Below, piece after piece: positions 1 to 8,863 of a DNA stretch of 64,000 bases. The stretch is from the NCBI RefSeq assembly GCF_900111035.1, contig NZ_FOFU01000001.1, forward strand, positions 504,558 to 568,557. The letters run 5' to 3'. Source of the DNA: Treponema bryantii (lineage in GTDB: Bacteria; Spirochaetota; Spirochaetia; Treponematales; Treponemataceae). Within the stretch, counting starts at the first letter, position 1; each line of letters starts with the position of its first letter. A model generated the notes under the pieces. That model saw only the letters and a program-made list of their open reading frames with translations, did not search any database and was not told the origin of the DNA. Made by a program: the position numbers and the translations under genes.

Positions 1-1815
1 CGATAACAAGTTGTTATTATTCAAAGTAAGCAGAGGTATAGACTGTGGCTTATCGGTATAAATACCGTACTTCTTTCCGTTGAGGATAATAAAACTCTTT
101 GCGGTCTGTAAAATAGTGTTTACAAGGTCGATTGTTTTTGTACTATTTAATACAGCACCGTCACAATAATGACGTTTATCGGAAATGCCTCCTGCAAATG
201 TCCTTGTTTCTTCACAGAGTTCATACAGTTCTCCAAACTGCTGTAAGTCGATTTTGTTTGACTCCATATAATCAATACCTTCTGTGAGATTGTATCTGTA
301 TATAGGGTCTTTATAATCTCCTGTCATTACCATTAAAGAAAGTGATGCTGGGTTTCGTGTCGGCGCTAGAGTTTTGCTCCACCCTGTTCCATCGAATGTT
401 CTTGCCTTTGAAGTAGCGACGAGATTTATTTTATCAAAATTACTCTGTAAATCATCAGTTACCTTAATAGAGAATCCAAGTCTTGCAGTCTTGTTTCTTT
501 CTCTTTCATTCATAGGTGCTTGTCTTTCATAACTTGTTGATTGACCTTCCCAATCTGTTTTTGAATAATCATAGCACCAACTTCGAATTGCAGTAAAATA
601 ACACTTGTCTATTATCTGTGCAGAATCTGTAGTTGAAGGATTACAACGAGAGATTCTGAACTCGATTACCTTCGATTCACAAGTCTTTATATCACTCTTT
701 GGGAACGCAATACGGTAAACATATCTTAAGGTTTTTGCCTTTTGGTTTTTGAATACCATATATCCGTGTTCTTGGTCGTAGATACCTCTGTTTGTAGATT
801 CTGACATCTTCCACTTCTGACCCACGTTATCACCTACAATCCAAGTGTTCCCGTTATCAAGAGAATACTCGATTTTTACATCAACTTCTGCATCCTGTTT
901 TTCACCCTTATCGTTATATCCGATAAGACCTGCAAAAGACACTTCGAGTTCTACTATATTTGCATATCGGGCAGAGAACGCATAAACATAATTTGCATTT
1001 CCTTCTACATTCTTAAGTTCTGCATTAAAGTTCTCTTGTACAACTTTCTGATTATACAAAGATACTTCGTTCGCTCCCTGCTGTATTTCAAGTTGAGTGT
1101 AACTTGATTTTTCTGGGTCTACTTCGCCTGTAACTGGATCAATGTATTCATAAGGATATTTTTCTGATGTAATTTCAAGAGCACCGTTCTCAACATTTCC
1201 TATATTACTTGCAAGAACTTCGTTTCCTATACTTACATCTTTTATATCGAGGTTGTTATATCCGATTAAATACAGACAGTGATATATCATATTTTCACCG
1301 TCTTCTCCACTTATTGTTGTGTAAGGCTTTCCAATTACATAAGGAACAAAATAAGTCTTTCCTAAAATAAGAGGTATACACTTTCCTAAAGCACTCTGAT
1401 TCTTCGAGCCTTGTATTGAAGGAAGATTTTCTATTTCTTCTTGATTGTTAGCAGTATCTACATCTGGAGTAAGCCATTTTTTCAATCCTTCTTTAAGTAA
1501 TTCAGCGAACCCCTTGCCTGTTACCATTCTAACAACAAGTTCACTAACACCAAGAACAGCAACTCCAATAAGTGTAGCATAAATAAGCGAAGCAACAGAA
1601 ATAGTTCCGACTGCACTTGGGTACTGTCTTATAACACAAGTATCACCGTCTTTAAGTTTATAGTCTTTTTCCTTGCGGATTCCGTTTACAAAGATTACAG
1701 AGTTTTCAAGATCAACGTCTGTAATTGCTTCACAAAGACAGAGAGGTGTGCTGATTTTTACGACTTCTGATTTAGGCTCAAATGGATTCTTAATTACTTC
1801 AACAATTGCTTGGCT
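1..1815 (-). CDS. Tail tip / host-specificity protein (gpJ-like), 3' end outside window, AGC start
   Basis: The frame is open from 1815 to the left edge (605 codons visible). The N-terminus reads EVIKNPFEPKSE, then VFVNG, a hydrophobic stretch near residues 70-90, and PSIQGSKNQS...IPLILGK, a layout typical of siphophage tail-tip proteins that complete the baseplate and contact the receptor. The frame is closed upstream by TAG at about 1830, and no ATG, GTG or TTG precedes the conserved N-terminus. AGC at 1815-1813 lies 7 nt after AGAGGGG. The gene overlaps the end of the NlpC/P60 gene by 17 nt in another frame. ATT at 1806 is a weaker alternative start, badly spaced from the ribosome-binding site. 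Confidence 0.8.
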
Positions 1816-2194
1816 TGTAGTACCCCTCTATTCTGTTTTCCCACCTATGCAACGGTTCAATTTTTACACCCTCTTTAGTAGCGTGGATAAATAAACCGTG
1901 TTCAAGGTAAACTCCCGTATGTGTGGGTTCGTTTATTATTTTGATTACTATTATACACAATTCTTGCGGATAAGCCAACTTTTCATATTTAACTTTTTGT
2001 ATCATTTCAAGAAAAACTGATTCGTACTGTTCTGGATTGTCATAGTCTACATCTGGAAGATACATTCCGTGTATTTTGTAAACTTCAATATCAATTCCAT
2101 AACAATCAAAACCTTCTTTGGTTCTTCCGTGGATTTTATAAGGACATCCAACTAATTCTTTTATTTTTTCGTAATTTATACTAGTCCTGGACAT
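1799..2194 (-). CDS. NlpC/P60-type tail assembly peptidase
   Basis: 131 residues. It contains a Cys-centred motif (FDCYGIDI, about residue 30) and a His motif (THTGVYL) in the order expected for an NlpC/P60 fold. It sits immediately before the tail-tip gene, the place of lambda gpK. Such proteins are thought to cut peptidoglycan or mature the tail tip. It overlaps the preceding minor tail gene by 19 nt, which suggests translational coupling. The fold assignment rests on motifs and synteny only. Confidence 0.7.
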   Translation of the reverse strand: MSRTSINYEKIKELVGCPYKIHGRTKEGFDCYGIDIEVYKIHGMYLPDVDYDNPEQYESVFLEMIQKVKYEKLAYPQELCIIVIKIINEPTHTGVYLEHGLFIHATKEGVKIEPLHRWENRIEGYYKPSNC

Positions 2195-2655
2195 ACTCTA
2201 TCATTACAAACATCATAAGGAACTTTAATGTCGAATAAATCATCAAACTTCATAGTCCACTGAATAATTGTTTCATTCAAAACTGCATTTGTAAGAATGA
2301 ACTCCATATCTTCAATCGGTTCGATAACATCAGAACCATTATTATATTCAATTGTGGCTACAAATCTAATTGTTGCTCTTACTTTTGCAGAACGGATCTT
2401 ATCAACCCAAAACTGGTCTACGGAAGAAATACTGATAGAAGCATCTGTAAATCCTGTGCTTGTCTGTTCTGGCAAACTTATTTTGAAAAATCCTGCCAAG
2501 AACGTATGTTCCTCAAAGACTACATCTTCATCAGTGTTTGCGTAGCGATATATTACTACATTTCCTTCATTGTCAGTATAAGTAATCTCAATGAGATACG
2601 GAAACTTAGCCTGTATCACCATCTTTTCCATTAAAAGTTTTGCAGTTCTTGTCAT
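2176..2655 (-). CDS. Minor tail protein (gpL position)
   Basis: 159 residues when started at MTRTAK, whose ATG overlaps the stop of the upstream gene as ATGA. A longer start at 2679 would cut into the neighbour and is rejected. The protein is beta-rich and resembles DUF1833-type phage proteins in length and position between the gpM-like and NlpC genes. The role is inferred from gene order. Confidence 0.65.
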   Translation of the reverse strand: MTRTAKLLMEKMVIQAKFPYLIEITYTDNEGNVVIYRYANTDEDVVFEEHTFLAGFFKISLPEQTSTGFTDASISISSVDQFWVDKIRSAKVRATIRFVATIEYNNGSDVIEPIEDMEFILTNAVLNETIIQWTMKFDDLFDIKVPYDVCNDRVCPGLV

Positions 2656-3005
2656 ACTTCCTCCCAATCCATAGTACAAGTTATAAGTTTTCCACTTGTT
2701 TGAGAATACTGCGGTGCTCCGTCAGAAGTGAATCTGTATTCAGCATTTCCACTTCCGTCAATCTTAGGAAACTCAAAAGACAGAGTTCCGAACTTAATTG
2801 TATTCTTATACCAATAACTAAAATACAGATATTCGTCATAGGTAAAAATCATCGTTACGCTAAAAGGTCTTTTGGCAAGGCTGTGAGCCATTCGTCTTTT
2901 TGTTTTACCACTTAATGTTTCATCAGAGATAAAACCTGTTATTTCAGACCAAGTTGTATCTCTTCTTGCCAACTGATTTACATGAGAATCCCAAGCCTGT
3001 GCCAT
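2652..3005 (-). CDS. Minor tail protein (gpM position)
   Basis: 117 residues, directly after the tape measure gene with a TAATG overlap. The tape measure C-terminal codons supply an AGGAGG ribosome-binding site. Aromatic-rich beta segments (FTYDEYLYFSYWYK) and position match lambda gpM-like tail tip components. The function is inferred from synteny. Confidence 0.65.
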   Translation of the reverse strand: MAQAWDSHVNQLARRDTTWSEITGFISDETLSGKTKRRMAHSLAKRPFSVTMIFTYDEYLYFSYWYKNTIKFGTLSFEFPKIDGSGNAEYRFTSDGAPQYSQTSGKLITCTMDWEEV

Positions 3006-6000
3006 TATAACCTCCTACCGTCTACTCTCTGTTTCTGCATTGCAAAAGCGTTATCCCAACCATTAAAACCATTTGCAACATCACTCGCAATCTTCTTGCT
3101 GATTGTAATGAGCATTTCATTTACGCCATTATTATTTCTCTGCTGAACATCAACATCGGTATTTGCATAGTTGTTTACCACAACTTTTACTGCACCTTTG
3201 CCGAGTCCTTCAGGATTCTTTGTTGCAATAATAGTATCTTCGGGATGAGTACTGAAATTACCTTTTGGTGTAATTATCATATCATTTACAGGTGTTGCTC
3301 TTGATACATAATCTTTAAGAGTAAATGCGTTAATTTCAGATTTCTTCTTAAGATAATACTCTTCCTGTTCCTTAATTGCCTTTGCAAGGTCTTTATACTG
3401 CTGATTAAGTTCTTTGAGAAGTTCAAGTTGTTTCTCTTGTTCATTTGCCTCTGATGACCCCTCTGCAAGAGAACTTATAAATCCCGATGCAATACCACTT
3501 GCTCCACCAAGAGCAAATAAAGCGAGAGCGCCTGGCACTCCTGCCCAACCAGACTGTGCAATTAAGTTGACACCTGCTTGAATACAGGTAATTGCGAGGC
3601 TCTTTGTTATCTGTGAAACGAGTTGTGCAAACTGTTTCTTTAATGCGTCTCCTACGCTTGCTCCTTTTGCGAGAGCATCGCCGATTGCTGTAAATCCGTC
3701 TATCAAGGCATTTGGAATCTGTGTCTTTGCAATGTCCATAAGAGTACTTGCAAATAAATCAGCATTAGTTTTTGATATACCGATTTTCTCAAAGTATTCA
3801 GAAACCTGTCCTTCAAGATAACCCCAAATATCAGACTGTTTTTTCTTCTCATCAGTTAATTGCTTTTCCCAATAAAGAAGTGCTTCGGCTTGGTTTTCTG
3901 TGTACCCTTCCGACATAAGAGCCTTTATTTCAGCCTGTTTCTTTAACTCACCTGTCTGGTCTTTGAGGATTGCAAGTTCTTCTCTATATGATTCCAATTG
4001 AGCAATAGTAGCCTCTTGTTGTGCGCTATACTGCAAATCTTTCATCTTGTTTGTAGTACCCTCATCAGCACCCCACAATCCCGAATCACGCATAGCTTTG
4101 ATTACAGAGTTTATCTTCTCAAGTTTCTGTTCTGCGAGATCCAATTTGCTTATATTGATAAGTCCTGCGTCAGAGAATGACTTCATATTTGTCATTTCCT
4201 TTTCAAGTTTTTCCTTGAATTTAGCAACAGCAGTAGCACCTTTTTCAATAGCACCATCATATACTTCTTCGTTAGTGAATCCCATCGCATTTTGCAATAC
4301 TTTCTGCCATTCAGAGAGATTTTCAAGCTTAATTTTAATCTTTACTTCTTTAAGTTGCTTATTGAGATATTCAATCGTCTTGTCAATTTCTGGCTTATTC
4401 TTTGCATAACTGATTACATTTCCATCATTATCAAATTGTCCATTGAGTTCTTTTAATTTCTTCTCATAAGCCTGTACAGTTTTAACGTTATCTTCAAGAG
4501 CAATTTTCTCTTTTTCGTGTTTAGAGATAGTTCCATTAAACAATTCATCAACTTGGTCTTTAAGTTCGGTGATATTGAACTTCTCAACTTGAGATTCCCA
4601 AAATGAAACAACACGAGCCTGTTCTTCTATCGACCTATTTGTATGTGCAACGGCTTCTTGCCATTTATTTACTTCTTCTTGTGCTTTCTTTAATTTCTTT
4701 TCATATCCTGTAAGTCCGCCACCACCATCTTTTCTCATTTTTTCTTCAAGCAAACTTACATTCTTGTGTGCCTCTTGTAGTTTTTCATTAAAAGTAGCAA
4801 GATTGCTCTTATACCCATCAAGAATAGCAGTTTCATTTTGAAGATTCTGTTTGCGATTATTCTTATTAACTCCAACATTCAGTAAGTTATAATCTGTTCC
4901 CATTGCCTTTTTTGCATCTTCTACAGCCTTCGCCATTTTTGCGGTTTCTTCTGCAGCCTCCGCAGTACTCTTTTTATAAGACTTTACAGCAACGGCTATT
5001 CCTGCAATTACACCTGCTCCAACAGCCAACGCTAAAGTTGCAGGGTTGAGAATTGCCTTAAGAACTACAGTTTTCTTTAACTCGGTATTTAATTTGATTA
5101 TTGCACCAACAAGTCCAACTCCGATTACGGTTACAAGGGAAGAAATAACCGCAACAAGTCCACCTTGTAGAAGTGCTTTCATTACAGGATTGCTATTCCA
5201 CTCAAGTAATTTATCAGAGAGGTTTCCTATCTTTTCTTTGAGGACATCGAGGATAGCCTTGTAAGCATCTGCAATTCCCGATACTTCGGCAAAGTTTACA
5301 GTCATTTCCTTAAAGTAGTCAGAAATGAACCCTTCCTTACCTTCGATAGTTTTATTGATGTTGTCCATAGCATTATAGAACTGACCTGCTTTTCCTGTGG
5401 TTTCATCTACGGCAGAAGTCATATTCTTAAATGCCTTGGTAATATCCTTTGCGGTGGCAGTTCCCGTAACGCCCATTTTCTTCAACATATCATAGATAGG
5501 AACGCCACGCATAGCCAACTGTTGCAACTGCATAGCAGATGCCTTTCCTGTACTGTTGATTTTAGAATAGATAGTTACGAGATCCGCGAACTTGTTTTTG
5601 TCTCCCTGTACAACGTTTCCGAGCATTACCAACTTATCTTTAATGGTGTCTACATCTACACCGACGTTAGCCATCTGTGTAAACGCACCTGTAAGTTCAT
5701 CAACACCGAAAGTTGTTTCATTAGAGAGTTTTCGAAGTTCCTCGAACTTTGCTTTACCTACATCTGCATCGTGGAAGAATGTAGTAAGACCCATTTCAAG
5801 TTCTTCGAAGTGTGAGAAGTTACCAATAGCGGTCTTAAACGCACTAGTCATTCCTTTAATAGTTGCAACAAGTGAAGTAACACCTGCAACTGCCGCGAGA
5901 GTAGACGGGCTAAGCGCCCTCATCGCATCATCAAGATTACCCGTAACCTTTTCAGAGTTACTTGCAGTCTTGTTGAACATATCTAAATCGCCTGTAGCCT

Positions 6001-6055
6001 TTACTACTCCCTTAGAATCTATCTCAAGAACTAATCTACTGATGTCATTTGCGCT
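3005..6055 (-). CDS. Tape measure protein, AGC start
   Basis: 1016 residues from AGC at 6055, or 991 from the first ATG at 5980. The N-terminal third carries the tape-measure signature (FEELEMGLTTFFHDA, LSNETTFGVDELTGAFTQMANVGV, AMQLQQLAMRGVPI). This is followed by membrane-spanning helices near residues 290-350, long coiled coil, and a second hydrophobic region near 800-880. The frame upstream of 5980 reads (AGC)ANDISRLVLEIDSKGVV, a convincing native N-terminus. The frame opens only after a TGA, and the only codon correctly spaced from GAGGAGG (7 nt) is AGC. It scaffolds tail length and is ejected during infection. Confidence 0.85.
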   Translation of the reverse strand, partial: SANDISRLVLEIDSKGVVKATGDLDMFNKTASNSEKVTGNLDDAMRALSPSTLAAVAGVTSLVATIKGMTSAFKTAIGNFSHFEELEMGLTTFFHDADVGKAKFEELRKLSNETTFGVDELTGAFTQMANVGVDVDTIKDKLVMLGNVVQGDKNKFADLVTIYSKINSTGKASAMQLQQLAMRGVPIYDMLKKMGVTGTATAKDITKAFKNMTSAVDETTGKAGQFYNAMDNINKTIEGKEGFISDYFKEMTVNFAEVSGIADAYKAILDVLKEKIGNLSDKLLEWNSNPVMKALLQGGLVAVISSLVTVIGVGLVGAIIKLNTELKKTVVLKAILNPATLALAVGAGVIAGIAVAVKSYKKSTAEAAEETAKMAKAVEDAKKAMGTDYNLLNVGVNKNNRKQNLQNETAILDGYKSNLATFNEKLQEAHKNVSLLEEKMRKDGGGGLTGYEKKLKKAQEEVNKWQEAVAHTNRSIEEQARVVSFWESQVEKFNITELKDQVDELFNGTISKHEKEKIALEDNVKTVQAYEKKLKELNGQFDNDGNVISYAKNKPEIDKTIEYLNKQLKEVKIKIKLENLSEWQKVLQNAMGFTNEEVYDGAIEKGATAVAKFKEKLEKEMTNMKSFSDAGLINISKLDLAEQKLEKINSVIKAMRDSGLWGADEGTTNKMKDLQYSAQQEATIAQLESYREELAILKDQTGELKKQAEIKALMSEGYTENQAEALLYWEKQLTDEKKKQSDIWGYLEGQVSEYFEKIGISKTNADLFASTLMDIAKTQIPNALIDGFTAIGDALAKGASVGDALKKQFAQLVSQITKSLAITCIQAGVNLIAQSGWAGVPGALALFALGGASGIASGFISSLAEGSSEANEQEKQLELLKELNQQYKDLAKAIKEQEEYYLKKKSEINAFTLKDYVSRATPVNDMIITPKGNFSTHPEDTIIATKNPEGLGKGAVKVVVNNYANTDVDVQQRNNNGVNEMLITISKKIASDVANGFNGWDNAFAMQKQRVDGRRL

Positions 6056-6890
6056 TTGGCTTCCTCCTCAACACGAATGTCTTCTTCGGCTTCATCTTCC
6101 ATTTGCTTGATTTTTGCGTCCGCCCAATTGTTACACTTCAAGATGAAGTCTATTTCTATCTGCCTAAACTTTATATTCCTAATTATAGCATACGAGTTAA
6201 TATCTGTCCAAGTCATTACTTCGTGACAATGGTTGTATATCTCAAGAAACGAATTATATATGAACAAAAAATAAACAGGAACATTTGGCTCTCTCAAGTA
6301 ATCGAAGTCACTAGATTCGTCAAAACATTCCTGTCCTATATCTCGTATTAAGTCGTTTCTATCTTCCGCATTGGTTCTAAAAACAGTTCTATTACTCGCT
6401 GTTCGATGTGCTGTCGGATAATGTAGGAAGAAAAACTGCTCAATTGCCTCTTTTAGTTCTCCTTCCCTTCCGATAAAAAATTAGAACGTTCGTTAGAAGT
6501 CTTGATTACCCATTCTTTAAGAGCAGGAATCTTTTCAAGAAGATATGTATACGATTTTTTATCACAACCAATTGTTTTTCCATTGAGAACAATTGGTTCA
6601 TCAGTTACGTCTTTCTTATCCCAATCGTATGTCCAAACTCCGCCAATACGAATAAGAGCACCTTCAATGCTGGTCAAAAGTTCAGTTACATCGTCATCAT
6701 CAAGTCCGTCTTTATCTTTTTTGCCAAATCCGAACTTTCTAAGTTTTGCGTTTTCATACTCCTGTACTACATCCGAATCTCCGCCGTAAACTTTTACTGC
6801 AATAGGAAGTTTTCTTCCTTCGAGTTTTACGGGAATTACTACACCTTCATCAGCATTGTCTTTTGTTGCAAATGCGCTTAAATCTGCCAT
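6031..6890 (-). CDS. Tail assembly chaperone G-T, -1 frameshift product
   Basis: The second frame has no usable start and is open from inside the end of G down to TAG at 6031, the classical G-T layout. A slip at T TTT TTA (6480-6474) gives a fusion of about 286 residues. The T part includes VPVYFLFIYNSF and EVMTWTDINSYAIIR, like the C-terminal halves of phage tail chaperones (DUF1799-like). T links the chaperone to the tail tube subunit in lambda. The T stop overlaps the tape measure start region. Confidence 0.75.
6426..6480 (-). promoter_or_regulatory. -1 ribosomal frameshift signal
   Basis: Slippery heptamer T TTT TTA in the G frame at 6480-6474, a 7-nt spacer (6473-6467), then GGAAGGAGAA (6466-6457) pairing with TTTTTCTTCC (6435-6426). 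The stem has 10 pairs, two of them G-U, around a 21-nt loop. Heptamer type, spacer length and stem position all match known -1 signals. The G stop codon lies within the loop. Confidence 0.8.
6453..6890 (-). CDS. Tail assembly chaperone G
   Basis: 145 residues from MADLSAF at 6890. Its place between the major tail protein and the tape measure, and its frameshift to a second frame, identify it as the lambda gpG analogue that coats the tape measure during assembly. The ATG lies 12 nt after GGAGG, longer than usual. The short product ends at TAA 6455-6453. Confidence 0.75.
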   Translation of the reverse strand: MADLSAFATKDNADEGVVIPVKLEGRKLPIAVKVYGGDSDVVQEYENAKLRKFGFGKKDKDGLDDDDVTELLTSIEGALIRIGGVWTYDWDKKDVTDEPIVLNGKTIGCDKKSYTYLLEKIPALKEWVIKTSNERSNFLSEGKEN

Positions 6891-6975
6891 ATACGCTTGT
6901 TTCCTCCAATTTAATGATTTTACATTATACTCGCCCATAAGATGCGTTATACACAAGATATGGGCTTATACAGAC

Positions 6976-7191
6976 TTATTTCTTTTCAAGTTTTTTCTGC
7001 TCACCGTCTGGAATAAAGCGAGCACAAATACCAAGTACAGCACCACCAAGAATGGTTACTGAACCTGCAATTGCTGTTGATGTCTTTGGGTCAAGTTTTC
7101 CTGTTACTCCAAGATAAGCAAAGATACCGTCAGAGATAACTTCAAGACCTGTTACAATTGCTGTAATCAAATCAAATACATTCTTTGTCAT
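6976..7191 (-). CDS. Small two-helix membrane protein, possible holin
   Basis: 71 residues with two hydrophobic segments (about residues 5-28 and 38-62) and a charged C-terminus (EQKKLEKK), the general form of class II holins. It has a strong ribosome-binding site (AGGAGGAG). No endolysin is recognisable next to it, so the lysis role is tentative. It could equally be a tail-module membrane protein. Confidence 0.45.
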   Translation of the reverse strand: MTKNVFDLITAIVTGLEVISDGIFAYLGVTGKLDPKTSTAIAGSVTILGGAVLGICARFIPDGEQKKLEKK

Positions 7192-7272
7192 TTTAATCTC
7201 CTCCTAAAATGAGATTCTGTCTGTCCAATGCCAACCGTCTTTCCGATTTGCCATTATGAGTTTTATATGACC

Positions 7273-7378
7273 AGAACCTTGTGGTTCTATGGAAGTTCTC
7301 GGACTTAGCACCGAGCATCGAGGATAGAGAGCCTCGACTACACTATGCACTTCCACCTACAGAACTTGAAAACTGTAG
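7273..7378 (-). ncRNA. Multi-stem RNA element downstream of the GCU tRNA
   Basis: A 7-bp helix (TGGAAGT 7290-7296 with ACTTCCA 7349-7355) encloses two perfect hairpins: CTCGG/CCGAG (7298-7315) and TCGAGG/CCTCGA (7318-7337). It is flanked by AGAACC/GGTTCT (7273-7288) and CTACAG/CTGTAG (7357-7378). The core resembles a cloverleaf lacking one arm. No reading frame is apparent. It would be co-transcribed with the tRNA and may be a decayed tRNA, a processing signal or a separate RNA. Confidence 0.5.
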
Positions 7379-7381
7379 AAA

Positions 7382-7454
7382 TAGCGGAGGAGGGATTCGA
7401 ACCCCCGACATTGTGGCAAGCGCCCACCTAAGCTACCAACTGCTTCACTCCGCG
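7382..7454 (-). tRNA. Initiator-like tRNA with GCU anticodon
   Basis: It folds into a complete 73-nt cloverleaf: acceptor strands CGCGGAG/CTCCGCT, D stem AAGC/GCTT with loop AGTTGGTA, anticodon stem GTGG/CCAC (outer pair mismatched), variable loop ATGTC, T arm GGGGG-TTCGAAT-CCCTC, discriminator A. The first half is close to bacterial tRNA-fMet. It has C1 unpaired with U72, G2-C71, C3-G70 and A11-U24, the known formylase and initiator determinants. Two of the three G-C pairs next to the anticodon loop are kept. Loop GCGCTTG places GCU at 34-36 (7421-7419), which reads AGC. Base 33 is C instead of U. No CCA is encoded. It lies between the major tail and holin-like genes in the late operon. Confidence 0.85.
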
Positions 7455-7573
7455 ATGTAGGAGAGTTTTTATATAGACTGCACTCACAAAAGCCATTCGG
7501 TTTAATCAGCCGATAGATTCGACATATCAAACTTGCTACGACCCATTCGGATTTTCACAAATCAAGTCTTAGA

Positions 7574-7597
7574 AACGGCTCATTAAGGCGAGCCGTT
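7574..7597 (-). terminator. Hairpin directly after major tail gene
   Basis: An 8-bp stem AACGGCTC/GAGCCGTT with an 8-nt loop begins 6 nt past the major tail stop codon. The following tract is only weakly U-rich (TTCTAAG), so it may be an RNA stabiliser, a partial terminator or a processing site ahead of the tRNA. Confidence 0.5.
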
Positions 7598-7603
7598 CAA
7601 CCT

Positions 7604-8860
7604 TTATTCAATAGTTACTGTACAACTCTGGTTTGCACTTGCTGTTGTACTTCCTGTAGCAGAAGCATTTGTATTTGTAGCAACAACCTTGTAAACACCG
7701 CTTTCTGTTGCTGTGTAAGTAGCATCGTCTGCTTCGCTGATTGCAACATTATCCTTGTACCACTGATAACTGATTGTTCCACCGTCTGTTACTGTTGCAG
7801 TACCGTCAAGTGTTACTGATGTTTCATCAGTAGTATCTTCCAACTCATTTGTGAAAGTTGGTGTTTCAGCATCTACTGGTGTTTCAGCAGTCACAACGTC
7901 TTTCTCAAGTTTCAAGTCAGTAGCACTGTTTACCTTGAATGGAACAGAGAACTGCAATTTGTTTCCGTTCTTGCTTTCTGTTGGAGCACCAAGGTGAACG
8001 TTCAAAGTAAGTGTGTAAGAGTAAGTTATTTCTCCAACTGTTCTTTCTACCTTTACCTGTAATACCTTGTCCTTTCCGTCTACTGCATCGTTGTAAATCT
8101 CATGTCCGAGTTCATCAACGTTATAAACATCGAATGTTCCTTCAATTACGAAGTCTCCAAGAGAGTTCTCAATTGATTCTTCTTCAAACAGAGCAGGTGT
8201 TCTTTCGAGGTTGTTGTTGATTGTGATATTCATACTTGGTGACTGACGAACAGCCACAAGTGATGATGTAGTATCACCGTATTTCAACCAACCTTTCTTT
8301 GTAAGGAATGATTTTCCTGTATTTGCACTTCCATAAGTAACAGTTCTGTTATCATAAGAAGTAGGCTCGGAAAATACTTTCTTAGGGTTATTAGAACCCA
8401 TAAGATTCCAAGTCAGTTTTACAAAGGCATCAGTCGCAAAGTCCATTGTGAGTTGGTTTACATACATTTTTGTGTACATCTGCCAAGCAAGCGGTGTCTG
8501 TGGATATTTCTTAACCATTAAGAAAGCCTTTACAGCATCACCAAGAGTAAGTGAACTTTTTCCGTTGTTTGGTGTTGTCCAATCGTTACAGAAAGCACCC
8601 GCGAACAAATCATCCTGTTCACCGTCTACATTCCATTCTGTTCCAATATCACCAGCATTTGATTCTGTGCCGACTTCTGGGGTTGAAGGAATACGTGAAT
8701 CAGGCAGAATAATATCTGATGCGATTTCTTCCGATGTTCCTGCAACCGAATTGTCTGATACACGTCTTGGAGTAAGTGCAATTGCACCACTTCCCGAAGT
8801 AATCAAACCAAGATAGGTTGTAAAATAAGTCTTAATTTTGTTTGTAATAGCGTTACTGCT
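7604..8860 (-). CDS. Major tail tube protein with C-terminal Ig-like domain, AGC start
   Basis: 418 residues from AGC at 8860. The predicted start (AGC)SNAITNKIKTYFTTYLGLITSGSG is typical of tail tube proteins, whereas the first TTG (8806) lies inside this conserved stretch and has no ribosome-binding site. AAGGAG precedes AGC by 6 nt. The tube domain runs to about residue 310. A threonine-rich linker and a bacterial Ig-like domain (GTISYQWYKDN...YTATESGVYKVVATN) follow, a common surface decoration that binds glycans. The upstream gene stops with TAG in the same frame 4 bases before the AGC. Confidence 0.85.
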   Translation of the reverse strand, partial: SSNAITNKIKTYFTTYLGLITSGSGAIALTPRRVSDNSVAGTSEEIASDIILPDSRIPSTPEVGTESNAGDIGTEWNVDGEQDDLFAGAFCNDWTTPNNGKSSLTLGDAVKAFLMVKKYPQTPLAWQMYTKMYVNQLTMDFATDAFVKLTWNLMGSNNPKKVFSEPTSYDNRTVTYGSANTGKSFLTKKGWLKYGDTTSSLVAVRQSPSMNITINNNLERTPALFEEESIENSLGDFVIEGTFDVYNVDELGHEIYNDAVDGKDKVLQVKVERTVGEITYSYTLTLNVHLGAPTESKNGNKLQFSVPFKVNSATDLKLEKDVVTAETPVDAETPTFTNELEDTTDETSVTLDGTATVTDGGTISYQWYKDNVAISEADDATYTATESGVYKVVATNTNASATGSTTASANQSCTVTIE

Positions 8861-8863
8861 TTG

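Noticed and set aside
6031-6060. A second programmed frameshift from T into the tape measure frame
   Set aside because: No slippery heptamer is present near the end of T. AGC initiation after GAGGAGG explains the tape measure start better.
7318-7337. CTA in the loop of the element after the GCU tRNA as an amber suppressor anticodon
   Set aside because: The loop has 8 nt and no D arm exists. No other genes with in-frame TAG were found apart from one small split ORF.
1804-8860. ATT or ATC near-cognate starts for tail tip, tape measure and major tail genes
   Set aside because: They lie 12-18 nt from the Shine-Dalgarno, give poorer N-termini, and cannot explain all six genes, while AGC fits all six with 6-7 nt spacing.
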